This document shows, piece by piece, positions 26,768 through 35,687 of a stretch of DNA of 64,000 nt. The first letter of the stretch is position 1. The number at the start of each line of letters is the position of its first letter. Below the pieces are notes generated by a model that was not told the DNA's origin, ran no database searches, and was given only the letters and a program-made list of their open reading frames with translations. The position numbers and the translations under genes were made by a program. The DNA comes from Prolixibacteraceae bacterium (lineage in GTDB: Bacteria > Bacteroidota > Bacteroidia > Bacteroidales > Prolixibacteraceae). The stretch lies in assembly GCA_003506435.1 (NCBI GenBank), contig DOAQ01000046.1:62001-126000 (forward strand), given 5' to 3'.

Positions 26768-27280
26768 CTATTCCGTCTGTGTAGAATCAACAAAAACACG
26801 CTGCTTCATTTCACGGTCGAGCATAAACACTCCGTTTCCTTCTCCGTTAATCAGGCGAAGGGTATCCAGAATTTCGTTTACATTGGCTTCTTCTTCTACC
26901 TGTTCATCAACAAACCAGTTCAGGAAACTGCGGGTTGCATGGTCGCTTTCGGCAATGGCAATATCCATAATTTTATTAATGCGATCAGTAACCAGTTCCT
27001 CGTGGGCAAGTGTTTTTTCAAAAACATCAACAATATTTTTAAAATCGGTATCAACTGCAGCAATAGGTGTTAAAATTACCCGGCCATTGCGTTCGATCAC
27101 ATAATTAAAAAACTTTATAGCATGTGACGTTTCTTCCTGATACTGAATTTTCATCCAGTTTGAAAAACCGGTAAGCCCTTTATCTTCAAACCATGCAGCC
27201 ATCGATAAATATAGATAGGCCGAATGAAATTCTGCATTGATCTGGTCGTTTATTGCATTTAATACTTTCTCTTTTAACAT
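26768..27280 (-). CDS. ftnA: Ferritin
   Basis: A 170-residue four-helix-bundle iron-storage protein. The ferroxidase centre is visible: INAEFHSAYLYLSMAAWFEDKG carries the Glu ligands of helix A, QYQEETSHAIKFFNYV the EExxH of helix B, and VDEQVEEEANV the third site. It stores iron and protects against peroxide damage in the cytoplasm. The ATG at 27278-27280 (MLKEKVLNAI) is the normal family start; 17 extra codons upstream are in frame but unlike the family. A clear terminator follows. Confidence 0.93.
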   Translation of the reverse strand: MLKEKVLNAINDQINAEFHSAYLYLSMAAWFEDKGLTGFSNWMKIQYQEETSHAIKFFNYVIERNGRVILTPIAAVDTDFKNIVDVFEKTLAHEELVTDRINKIMDIAIAESDHATRSFLNWFVDEQVEEEANVNEILDTLRLINGEGNGVFMLDREMKQRVFVDSTQTE

Positions 27281-27423
27281 AGCCTTCGGTTTTAATTTTT
27301 TATAAAAATAAGAAAATTTAACCTGATCCAATCGGTTTTGCTGTATTCAATTTAAAAGGAAAAGAAAAATTAATGTTATGCAGCGCTTAAAAATCAACAA
27401 TAATCAATAACCCGACAGGCTCT

Positions 27424-29162
27424 CTATTCATTAAAATCGAGATTGAATTTCTGCCTGAATACATTGAGTTGCGGATTTTTATTCATCATTGCCTGCAATC
27501 TTTCCGAATCGGAATAAATTATTTTTTTCAATTTCTGAGCATCGATTTTGGTAACCATTTCAATACGGCTGTTGCGCAATTCTCTTCGCAACCACGAAAC
27601 CAGGTCGGGTTTTACAATTTTTATCTCCTCGTCAATGGTGGCGCTGCCAATGGTCAGCACTATTCTATAATTATCTTCCAGATGAGGAATATTTGACAAG
27701 GTTGTAAATAAATTGGGCCTGTCTTCGTACCTGCCGATAAACTCCTTCCATTTTAGCTCAAATTGCTCTTTCGTGAACGGATCTTCCAGATGGTTTTCAG
27801 TATGATACTTGTGGGTATCGAGGGCGTTTTCCTGATTATTCTCCTGCGGATGTTTGCCATTCAGCGCATCGGTAATGGAAGGGGTAAACGCACTGCCACT
27901 TTTCCGGATGACACGCTTAACGAATGGCCTTTCGACCGCCGGTTCGGCTGGTTTTACCACCGGAGGGACATTAATTGATGCAGTCATTGCAGGTCTTGCA
28001 GGTTCAGCAACGGCCTGTGAAAACAAAGGAAGCAGAGTTTCTTCCTCGTCGGGGTCAGCTATTTTTTTTTTAAGGTGACCTGCGAAATTTTAATCAGCGC
28101 CAATTCAACCAGCAGTCGTTTATTCTGACTTGCCTTGTACTGCAAGTCGCATTCATTGGCAATTTTCAAAGCCTCCAGAATGAAATCGCTGTCGCTGCCT
28201 GCCGCCTGCTGTTTATATTTTTCTTTTATCTCGCCGCCCACTTCGAGCAGTTGAACAGTTACCGGGTCTTTGCAAACCAACAGGTCGCGGAAATGGGTGC
28301 TCAACCCCGAAATAAAATGGTGCCCGTCGAAGCCCGAATCCAGAATATCGTTGAAAATCATCAGCGAACCCGGCACATCGTTTTTCAGGAAACAGTCAAT
28401 CAGCTTGAAATAGTAATCGTAATCAAGTACGTTCAGGTTCGAAATTACATCGTGGTAGTTTATCTTTTTTCCTGAAAAGCTGACAATCTGGTCGAAGATG
28501 GAAAGTGCGTCGCGCATGGCGCCATCGGCTTTATGGGCGATCACATTCAATGCTTCGTCGTCAATTTCAACCTGTTCGCTTTGGGCAACATGTCCAAGGT
28601 GCCCCGAAATATCAGCAATTTTGATCCGGTTGAAATCGAATATCTGGCAACGCGATAAAATGGTCGGAATAATTTTGTGTTTTTCCGTAGTCGCCAAAAT
28701 GAAAATGGCATGTTTCGGCGGTTCTTCCAGCGTTTTCAGAAATGCGTTGAAAGCAGCCTGCGACAACATGTGGACCTCATCGATGATATAAATGCTGTAA
28801 TGCCCAATTTGCGGAGGTATCCGCACCTGATCGGTCAGACTGCGAATATCGTCGACCGAATTATTCGAAGCGGCATCCAGTTCGTGAATATTATACGAAC
28901 GGTTTGTATTAAACGCTTTGCACGATTCGCATTGATTGCAAGGCTCTGTTTCTGCGGTCAGATTTTGGCAGTTGATGGTTTTTGCAAAAATACGCGCACA
29001 GGTGGTCTTCCCCACCCCGCGCGGTCCGCAAAACAAATAGGCATGCGCCAGTTGCCCGTTTTTAATTGCATTTTTCAGTGTACCGGTGATTGACGCCTGT
29101 CCAACCACCGTTTTAAATGTATCGGGCCTGTATTTTCGTGCAGAAACAATAAAATTTTCCAT
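27424..29162 (-). CDS. dnaX: DNA polymerase III gamma/tau subunit, long form by -1 shift at an A10 run
   Basis: The clamp-loader ATPase. Frame 0 (29162 to 28059, 367 residues) has the AAA+ module: Walker A GPRGVGKTTCARIFA, a zinc finger with four Cys (CQN...CNQCESC), DEVHML, and the collar domain, then stops after LKKK. The coding strand has ten A (28071-28062) followed by TAG. A -1 shift there reads on as IADPDEEETLLP and through the tau-type tail to 27424, about 579 residues in all. So the short gamma would come from frame 0 and tau from slippage, or one A is missing in the assembly. The start MENFIVSARKYRP is preferred over 29225. Confidence 0.88.
28062..28071 (-). promoter_or_regulatory. 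Putative slippage site (A10) in dnaX
   Basis: Ten consecutive A on the coding strand, read as TTA AAA AAA AAA TAG. A -1 slip, ribosomal or by the polymerase, opens the tau tail. In other bacteria dnaX makes its two products by slipping on A-runs. No upstream Shine-Dalgarno-like stimulator or downstream hairpin is obvious. Confidence 0.5.
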
Positions 29163-29358
29163 ACCATTTTTAATGAGAAACCAAATATAAGAATTCTGTT
29201 CTGAAAACAAGAGCAAATTTATCAACAGCGCCTGTACAATCAGAATATGCCGGTTTTTCAGGATAAAAGAAGAACTTGAAAAAGAAGGCCTTTCATAAAC
29301 TTTTTAAGCTTTTTGCTGTTCTTACAAAATAAAAAATCAACATTAAAAGCAGAATTAC

Positions 29359-29904
29359 ATGAAGCCACTTTTTTTTATTATCAGCTTATCGTTTTTCGTA
29401 TCGGCAGGTTTTGCCCAGGATAAAACGTTCCACAGCTTTGTGGTAAAAGATATTAACGGCAACGATTTCGATCTGGCCAGTTTGAAAGGCAAAAAAATTT
29501 TAGTCGTAAATACTGCGTCGAAATGCGGGCTTACTCCGCAATATGAGATACTTCAGGCAATTTACGAAACCTACGGAGGCCCGAATTTTACCATCATCGG
29601 TTTTCCGGCCAATAATTTCAAGGAACAGGAACCCGGCACCAATAAAGAAATCGTTGAGTTTTGCACAAAAAATTACGGGGTGACTTTCCCGATGATGTCA
29701 AAAATATCGGTGAAAGGCGACGACATGCACCCGGTTTACCAGTGGCTGACACAAAAATCGCAAAACGGGGTGAAAGATTCGGAAGTAAGCTGGAATTTCC
29801 AAAAATACATGATTGACGAAAACGGCCACCTGGTTGATTTTGTTGCGCCAAAAGAAAAACCGGACAACGAAAAGATTATCAACTGGATAAAAGGGGAAAG
29901 ATGA
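29359..29904 (+). CDS. Glutathione peroxidase-family thiol peroxidase, exported
   Basis: A 181-residue peroxidase with a signal peptide (about 1-19, cut near SAGFAQ). The peroxidatic Cys56 lies in NTASKCGLTPQY; GFPANNF and SWNFQKYMID give the Gln/Trp/Asn part of the active site. It reduces peroxides, in bacteria usually with thioredoxin rather than glutathione. Export would place it in the periplasm or on the outer membrane. It is a single gene, transcribed away from dnaX. Confidence 0.92.
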   Translation: MKPLFFIISLSFFVSAGFAQDKTFHSFVVKDINGNDFDLASLKGKKILVVNTASKCGLTPQYEILQAIYETYGGPNFTIIGFPANNFKEQEPGTNKEIVEFCTKNYGVTFPMMSKISVKGDDMHPVYQWLTQKSQNGVKDSEVSWNFQKYMIDENGHLVDFVAPKEKPDNEKIINWIKGER

Positions 29905-29921
29905 ATTGAAGATATTTCAGG

Positions 29922-30767
29922 TCATTTTCTGATCACTCCCCATTCCATAATGTAAAAATCGTTTCGCAAAAACGGGACTACCATTGGTTGATCAATTTGC
30001 TGGTATTTATTGACTCCAACAATCCCATAAAATAATCGACCCACATTATCTGGCTGAACAGAAAAGTCTAATTGGATCGCAGTATCAATGATAGCATTTG
30101 TTTGCGGATAAATATTGTAGTAATTATCTTCTATCAAAAGCGAAATCCAGTAATCTGTAAAATCTTTTATTTCCTGTTGAGAAAAATTATACATCGACAT
30201 ATTTTCTTCAAAAAAAGATTTCAAATTCGCCCGGGTAATACACCAGCCTTTTTTGTATTGAAAAACATCGGGCTGTTTGCTTTCGTAAAACAAGTATGAG
30301 TATTGATTATCGATTTTTCCGGTTGTATCCACATGAACACACCAACCTTGATTATATTGAGGTATTGATTCAATAATATTTCCGCCCAACGGAAAGTTAA
30401 TTTTCAGGCAAAGGTCTATTTTTCTGGTAGGATAAACATATATGTTCGGTTTAAGAACCATAATATCAGAAGGCAAACGTTGCACAAGGGTATCTTTACG
30501 GTTTCGGTTCGTTGCAATCAAAGCAACAAGATACGGAGGAGCTATTTCATAGACATGCAACGGGTCTTTTTCAGTTGAAGTTGTTCCATCTCCGAAAAGC
30601 CAAAGAAAGCTTGTGGCATTTTCTGAACAATTCGTAAACTGAACTTCTCCATCATTCGTACTACTGAATTGATAATCGAAACAGGCTTTTATAGCTAACG
30701 AATAGTCATCTTTTTCGCAACTCAGAAAAACTCCAATAAGCAACAGTGAGATTAGTCGTATTTTCAT
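29922..30767 (-). CDS. Lipoprotein with a PKD domain
   Basis: A 281-residue protein. The lipoprotein signal ends in GVFLSC (lipid-modified Cys near 16) followed by EKDD, a Bacteroidota-type surface export signal. A PKD domain follows at about 28-90 with the motif FLWLFGDGTTSTEKDP. The remaining 190 residues have a TRKIDLCLKINFPLGG segment and mixed strands, and I recognise no named domain there. It is probably displayed on the outer surface and binds or holds something; no function can be assigned. It is convergent with the peroxidase gene. Confidence 0.8.
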   Translation of the reverse strand: MKIRLISLLLIGVFLSCEKDDYSLAIKACFDYQFSSTNDGEVQFTNCSENATSFLWLFGDGTTSTEKDPLHVYEIAPPYLVALIATNRNRKDTLVQRLPSDIMVLKPNIYVYPTRKIDLCLKINFPLGGNIIESIPQYNQGWCVHVDTTGKIDNQYSYLFYESKQPDVFQYKKGWCITRANLKSFFEENMSMYNFSQQEIKDFTDYWISLLIEDNYYNIYPQTNAIIDTAIQLDFSVQPDNVGRLFYGIVGVNKYQQIDQPMVVPFLRNDFYIMEWGVIRK

Positions 30768-30977
30768 ATTCCTGGTTTTTATTATATTTTCTGAGAATTA
30801 CAGCAAACACTGTCAATCCTATTCTTACAAAAGGGAGATGCGCAACATTGAATAACGTTGCGTCATTAAAACCGGAAAGACAAATAAAATATCGTGAAAT
30901 AATTCATTTCCCTTCATTTCCGTATCTATATCAAGAAAGAAATTTGTCTCCTGTTGTGTAGAAAAAGCAGATTAAAT

Positions 30978-31913
30978 CTACTTCGGACAGTTTTTTTGGG
31001 AGTGAAGTTTGAAAAGGATTACCTTATTTGAATTCTTGTTCTTGTCGAGGATATTCACCAAAAGTGTACCTGTAATAAATATGCCCAGACAGATCAACCC
31101 GGCCAGAAAAAGAATCATGATCAGGGTACTGGACCAGCCGATGATGGCGTCGCCAATCATTTTCTTATAAAGGACAATCCCAATGCCGATCACGAAAAAG
31201 CTGATAAAAAGGATGAACAATTTCAGGATGCTGAACAGGAGTTCTTTCGATAGTTCAATCATCGACCGGATGCCATGTTCAATAAGCGCTGCCAGGTTCA
31301 TCTTCGTTTTTCCGCCCAGCCGTTTATGACGGTCCCAACGAAAACCGGTTTGCCTTCCTTTTTGCTTCACCAGATAAGCCGCCAGATGAATAAATGAATT
31401 GTGTACCGCCCCCGATAAAACTTTTTTACTGATCAGCACAAAATTGCCATAGTTCATATATTTACCGGTTATCATTCGGAAGATAAACCGATAGATGGCA
31501 TAACCTATTTTGAAACGAAGATTTTCGTTGCGCTTCCCCCGAATCACTTTTACAATGTCGTAGTCGAGATAGTTCACCAGTTTTTTAATGGCTTTCGGAT
31601 CATCCTCTCCATCCGAATCCATCACGATGCAATGGGTGACCGGAAGGTTCTCGGCATATACCATTCCCTGGTAAATTGCGCCCTGATGCCCTTGATTAAA
31701 CGCCAGATCAAGCACTGAAATACAGATATTCGGAGAAGAAGGAGTGAATTCGGACAGTAAGTTCAGCGTCCGGTCGGTCGAACTGTCGTTTACTGCAATA
31801 ATATGGAACGGATACGGAAGAGCAGCAATTTGCTTTTCCAACCGGGAAAGAAAATCGGTTATGATCTGTTCTTCGTTGTAACACGGTAAAACAATGGCTA
31901 TCGAAGGTTCCAT
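30978..31913 (-). CDS. Family 2 glycosyltransferase, membrane-anchored
   Basis: A 311-residue GT2 enzyme of the dolichol-phosphate-mannose-synthase type. The nucleotide-sugar site shows in LPCYNEEQIITDF and in MDSDGEDDPKAI, where the DxD binds the metal. The C-terminal third has two hydrophobic segments that anchor it in the inner membrane. Such enzymes load a sugar on a polyprenyl carrier for surface polysaccharides. Donor and acceptor are unknown, and no glycan cluster surrounds it. Confidence 0.85.
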   Translation of the reverse strand: MEPSIAIVLPCYNEEQIITDFLSRLEKQIAALPYPFHIIAVNDSSTDRTLNLLSEFTPSSPNICISVLDLAFNQGHQGAIYQGMVYAENLPVTHCIVMDSDGEDDPKAIKKLVNYLDYDIVKVIRGKRNENLRFKIGYAIYRFIFRMITGKYMNYGNFVLISKKVLSGAVHNSFIHLAAYLVKQKGRQTGFRWDRHKRLGGKTKMNLAALIEHGIRSMIELSKELLFSILKLFILFISFFVIGIGIVLYKKMIGDAIIGWSSTLIMILFLAGLICLGIFITGTLLVNILDKNKNSNKVILFKLHSQKNCPK

Positions 31914-32055
31914 AGGTTAAGGCAAATAGGTCCGACCGGTTTCAAAAATAGCAAGAAAAAAGGAAACAGCTCACTATTTTCATGCAGATTGCGCTAAATA
32001 CGCAGAAATCAGCAAAAAAATCAGATGTTATCTGTGACAGCTTTACGGAATCTGC

Positions 32056-32088
32056 AAAAAAAATCTCCCGCCTTTGAGCAGGAGATTT
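32056..32088 (-). terminator. Terminator of the PPi-phosphofructokinase gene
   Basis: On the minus strand GGAAATCTCC and GGAGATTT (plus coordinates 32061-32068 and 32081-32088) form the stem, and a run of eight T follows. It lies downstream of the pfp stop codon. Confidence 0.8.
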
Positions 32089-32115
32089 CCATTCAGTAAA
32101 TATTTTCAGAAAAGC

Positions 32116-33768
32116 TTACGCTTTTTCGAGTTCCAGTGTTTTGGTCGGACGGTCGCAAACTTCGGTTGGCCCCCAGTACTGGATTGGTCCCGGGTACAGG
32201 TAGCTGGTTTCGGCAGCCCATTTTTCACGGTTGGCAGCCAGGTATTTGAATGGTGCTCCATCCAATTCAACCAGCGCTTTCTGGATAACCGGTTTCATGT
32301 GGCCGTGACGGCGTTCCATGTTCATCATCATGGTAACCGGCACACCACCGGCGATCCATTGGTCAGCAGGCGCAGTGAGGTTGCGAACCGATGCCATATA
32401 ACCGGTTTTGCCTGCACCGATCAGCACCGAAGCTGTGTAACCCAGCGAGTAGCAATAGTCGGCGTCAAAATTCGACGGGGCGGCGCAACGGCCTTCGTAT
32501 CCGAAGAAATGGTACTGCGTTCCGAATTTGCCACTATACCCACCGGCTTTTTTCATCTCTTTCAGACGGGCTTTTACCATCTCACCCAACAGTTTTTCCG
32601 TTTCAATCAGCGAAACCTGAACGTTTCCGTGCGGGTCGCGATCCAACGTTAACTGATCGGCAATTCCGCCTGGCAACGATTTATATACTTTGGCTGATTC
32701 AGCCGACAGGATACCGGCAACAAATGCACGGCCTTCCGCTTTATCAGTATACGATTTGAATTTCTTTTCCGTTTCGGAACCTTCGGCCAGCAGGTCGTTC
32801 AGTTCGGCAATCAGCGCTTTCATTTCCGGAACAAATTCAACCAAACCTTCAGGAATTAAGGCAACGCCGAAGTTTTCGCCGTTGTTTCCGCGTTTGGCAA
32901 TAATACCAGCCATATAGTCAACAATTTCACCCAAAGTCTGCTTTTTGGCAGCCACTTCTTCCGAAATAAGCGTGATGTTTGGCTGAGTTTGCAGAGCAGC
33001 TTCCAAACCAATATGCGAAGCCGAACGGCCCATCAGTTTAATGAAGTGCCAGTATTTTTTTGCTGAATTGGCATCGCGCTGGATGTTGCCAATCAGTTCG
33101 GAATAAACTTTTACAGCGGTATCGAAACCAAACGAAGTCTCGATCATTTCGTTCTTCAGGTCGCCGTCGATGGTTTTCGGACAACCGATTACCTGTACGC
33201 CTGCTTTTTTTGCTGCATAATATTCGGCCAGCACACATGCGTTGGTGTTGCTGTCGTCGCCGCCAATGATCACCAGCGCTTTGATGTTCAGTTTTTTCAG
33301 GATTTCGAGGCCCTTGTCGAACTGGGCTTCTTCTTCCAGCTTGGTACGGCCCGAACCGATGATGTCGAAGCCGCCGGTGTTGCGGAAACCTTCGAGGAAA
33401 TCGGCTGTAATTTCCACGTATTTGTGATCGACCAATCCGCCGGGACCGCCCAGAAAACCGTACAGTTTGCTACCTGTATTCAGTTTTTTGATACCGTCGA
33501 AAATACCGGAGATCACGTTGTGACCGCCCGGCGCTTGTCCGCCCGACAAAATCACGCCTACATTGAATGCAGGAACACTTGCTGCTGCACCTTCTTCGAA
33601 AGTAACCAACGGCATTCCGTAGGTATTGGGGAACAACTTTTTGATTTCGGCCTGATCGGCAATTGATTCCGTAGCAGCTCCGTCAACGAGTTTAACGGCG
33701 CCTTTCAGCGATTTGGGTAGTTTAGGCTGATAGGCAGCCCGTGCTTTTTGTAATGCGCTTATGGTCAT
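32116..33768 (-). CDS. pfp: Pyrophosphate-dependent phosphofructokinase
   Basis: A 550-residue PPi-type enzyme that phosphorylates fructose 6-phosphate reversibly, using diphosphate instead of ATP. The donor site is IIGGDDSNTNA, where the Asp in GGDD excludes ATP, and CPKTIDGDLKN gives the Lys that marks PPi use. LMGRSASHIGLEA is the substrate motif. The long form (about 550) is that of plants and of Bacteroidota. It is central glycolysis, and no operon partner is seen. TATTTTTG (33823-33816, minus strand) matches the -7 promoter consensus about 48 bases upstream, but no good -33 element stands before it. Confidence 0.93.
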   Translation of the reverse strand: MTISALQKARAAYQPKLPKSLKGAVKLVDGAATESIADQAEIKKLFPNTYGMPLVTFEEGAAASVPAFNVGVILSGGQAPGGHNVISGIFDGIKKLNTGSKLYGFLGGPGGLVDHKYVEITADFLEGFRNTGGFDIIGSGRTKLEEEAQFDKGLEILKKLNIKALVIIGGDDSNTNACVLAEYYAAKKAGVQVIGCPKTIDGDLKNEMIETSFGFDTAVKVYSELIGNIQRDANSAKKYWHFIKLMGRSASHIGLEAALQTQPNITLISEEVAAKKQTLGEIVDYMAGIIAKRGNNGENFGVALIPEGLVEFVPEMKALIAELNDLLAEGSETEKKFKSYTDKAEGRAFVAGILSAESAKVYKSLPGGIADQLTLDRDPHGNVQVSLIETEKLLGEMVKARLKEMKKAGGYSGKFGTQYHFFGYEGRCAAPSNFDADYCYSLGYTASVLIGAGKTGYMASVRNLTAPADQWIAGGVPVTMMMNMERRHGHMKPVIQKALVELDGAPFKYLAANREKWAAETSYLYPGPIQYWGPTEVCDRPTKTLELEKA

Positions 33769-34092
33769 ATTTTAAAATTTTAGATAGGTAAATTGCATTT
33801 TGAAAAAAATCGCTGCAAAAATATGCTAATTTGATGGTTTTACCTAGCAACGCACTTACGGTTTTGGGGTATTTAAAGTAAATTTAAAAAGATGACGAAG
33901 GCGTTATGTTTCGGAGAAGACAGCGCTCCTGATTTATACAAAAAAAAGTACAGATTAATATATTGCAACGCAGGGCGGGATTTCCCCGATGAACGTCCCA
34001 CGAAGAACTGCATCCCCAAATACTAATTTCCTGTCAACGAAGCACCGAAACCCAACTTGCCGAGTAGCTTGCTGTTATAGCAGTGGTTCTTT
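33769..34092. other. Intergenic stretch without a gene
   Basis: About 320 bases between pfp and the HARE-HTH gene. Apart from the -7-like element near pfp nothing can be supported: no repeat, RNA gene or credible open frame. Confidence 0.5.
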
Positions 34093-35058
34093 TCATTCTG
34101 TCGGAATATGATTCTCTTTACAGTAAATATCTATTTCACTGTCATTTGTAAAATATTCGTCGCAAAATTCGTCAAGTTCCTTTTCTGTCGATTTGTAATA
34201 GCGATCTTCTGCGGTCATTAGTTTTTCTGTCTGTTCAATGAATTTCTCAAATTCCTTATTGATTTTGCACAGTTTGTCAATGGTCTTAAAGTCCAGACTA
34301 CGAATCTTCGCCGGAAACAAAACCTTGCTTTGATAGGGATTTGCTTTTAGTTCAATTATTCCAATACCAAATGATTGATTTAATCTTTCCATTTCTTCTA
34401 ACAAACTGTCACTAAACTCAAAAGCAACTAAATAACCAAAGTTTGCCCAACTTGAATTTGAAACTGCTTGAAAAAAAGCTTTTTTCAAATCACTGTCATT
34501 GTTGATTTCCTTTTTCAATTCATAGGAACTCAATTTGAAAGTGTCAACACGATTTATAGATTTTAAAAAGTTTTGGCTGGCTTTTGTCTGTAGATTTAGA
34601 AATTTAATTCCAACCATGTCTGGATGCGTCCAAATTTGATTGTTGTCTTTACCATTTGATTGCTCGTGAAAAATTGTCTTTGAGTAAATGCCTGTATTTT
34701 TCAAATAACTACTCAAGAGTTTATGCAAATCTCTTTCATTATAACTTTTAATTTTTTCGAATTTTTTCGAAGGAGTGGTGGTGGTCGTTGTCGAACCGCT
34801 TAAAACGTCTATTGCAATATTTTGCTCGTTTTTCGTTAAGTAGTATGAGTAAGTTCCACCGTCTTGTTTGATGCGTTTTACTCTTGTGTCACCGTTACGA
34901 ATAAAGTCTCCGAGCAAAGCCGAAACCGTCGAAGCAGGAGTTTTTGCCGAACCAAAATCATAATAATTCTTCTCAACGATGTGGTTGCAAACTGTCAAGT
35001 AATTTGTGATGTCGTTAATGTCTTCTAAACTTTTTAAAATAGCTTCTTTTAGTGTCAT
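34093..35058 (-). CDS. HrgA-like HARE-HTH protein with a PD-(D/E)XK nuclease-like domain
   Basis: A 321-residue protein. Residues about 1-75 form a HARE-HTH, a winged helix found in restriction enzymes and chromatin proteins (LKSLEDINDITNY, ASTVSALLGDFIRNGDTRVKRI). A Thr-rich linker (88-94) follows. The rest has PD (145-146, in HPDMVG), then E-x-K (179-181, in YELKKE), the pattern of the PD-(D/E)XK nuclease fold. It resembles HrgA-type proteins of restriction loci. No methylase lies beside it. It could be a solitary or methyl-directed restriction enzyme. Base use is AT-rich compared with the NRPS downstream. Confidence 0.7.
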   Translation of the reverse strand: MTLKEAILKSLEDINDITNYLTVCNHIVEKNYYDFGSAKTPASTVSALLGDFIRNGDTRVKRIKQDGGTYSYYLTKNEQNIAIDVLSGSTTTTTTPSKKFEKIKSYNERDLHKLLSSYLKNTGIYSKTIFHEQSNGKDNNQIWTHPDMVGIKFLNLQTKASQNFLKSINRVDTFKLSSYELKKEINNDSDLKKAFFQAVSNSSWANFGYLVAFEFSDSLLEEMERLNQSFGIGIIELKANPYQSKVLFPAKIRSLDFKTIDKLCKINKEFEKFIEQTEKLMTAEDRYYKSTEKELDEFCDEYFTNDSEIDIYCKENHIPTE

Positions 35059-35192
35059 TGTCTGTCTATTTAATATTACAATCCTGTTGACTTACCATTG
35101 GCTATAACTTGGAAACAGCACCATAAACTTACTACTTTTTTTTACTCTTCATTTCTATTAAACAAATTTATTTTAGCATTTCAATGCCCGGG

Positions 35193-35371
35193 TTACAAGA
35201 CGATAGGCTGTACAGACATATCATGTTTAGTAAAACGCCAGAATTGCTTTACGAACCGGGTTCGGCGCCTCATAAAGTCCTTCATCGAGCAAATGAGAGC
35301 TTCACCTGGAGTGAAACTCTCACTTACGTCCACTGTGCGCGGTGAGATTCCGGCCTGCGCCGGAATGACAA
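35193..35371. repeat. Structured 179-bp repeat, copy 1
   Basis: Begins TTACAAGACGATAGGCTGTAC and ends CGGAATGACA. It holds a 12-bp stem (TGAGAGCTTCAC with GTGAAACTCTCA, one mismatch) and a second one (ATTCCGGC with GCCGGAAT). Copy 2 begins 226 bases later. Confidence 0.8.
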
Positions 35372-35418
35372 ACCAGAAAAGGGTCGTTATTCCGGAATAT
35401 TCGTTGCTAATTCCTGTT

Positions 35419-35597
35419 TTACAAGTCGATAGGCAGTACAGATAGATCAATGTTTAGCTAAACGCCAAAATTGCTTTACGAACCGGGGCGGCGCCTCATA
35501 AAGCCCTTCATTAAGTTAGTGAGAGCTTCACCTGGAGTGAAACTCTCACTCGCTTCCACTATGCGCGGTGAGATTCCGGCCTTCGCCGGAATGACAA
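35419..35597. repeat. Structured 179-bp repeat, copy 2
   Basis: Same length, order and hairpins as the copy at 35193-35371, with scattered substitutions and no large insertion. Both hairpin stems are kept although single bases differ, which suggests the fold matters. No protein is credible across it. The remaining 90 bases to the NRPS end contain nothing recognised. Confidence 0.8.
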
Positions 35598-35687
35598 GCA
35601 TTGAAGATCAGTTATGTAAGGGTTTTACCCATCATTTCCGTATTCTGACCCACATTTTGCAGTATCCGTACTGGTTTAAATCGCCAA

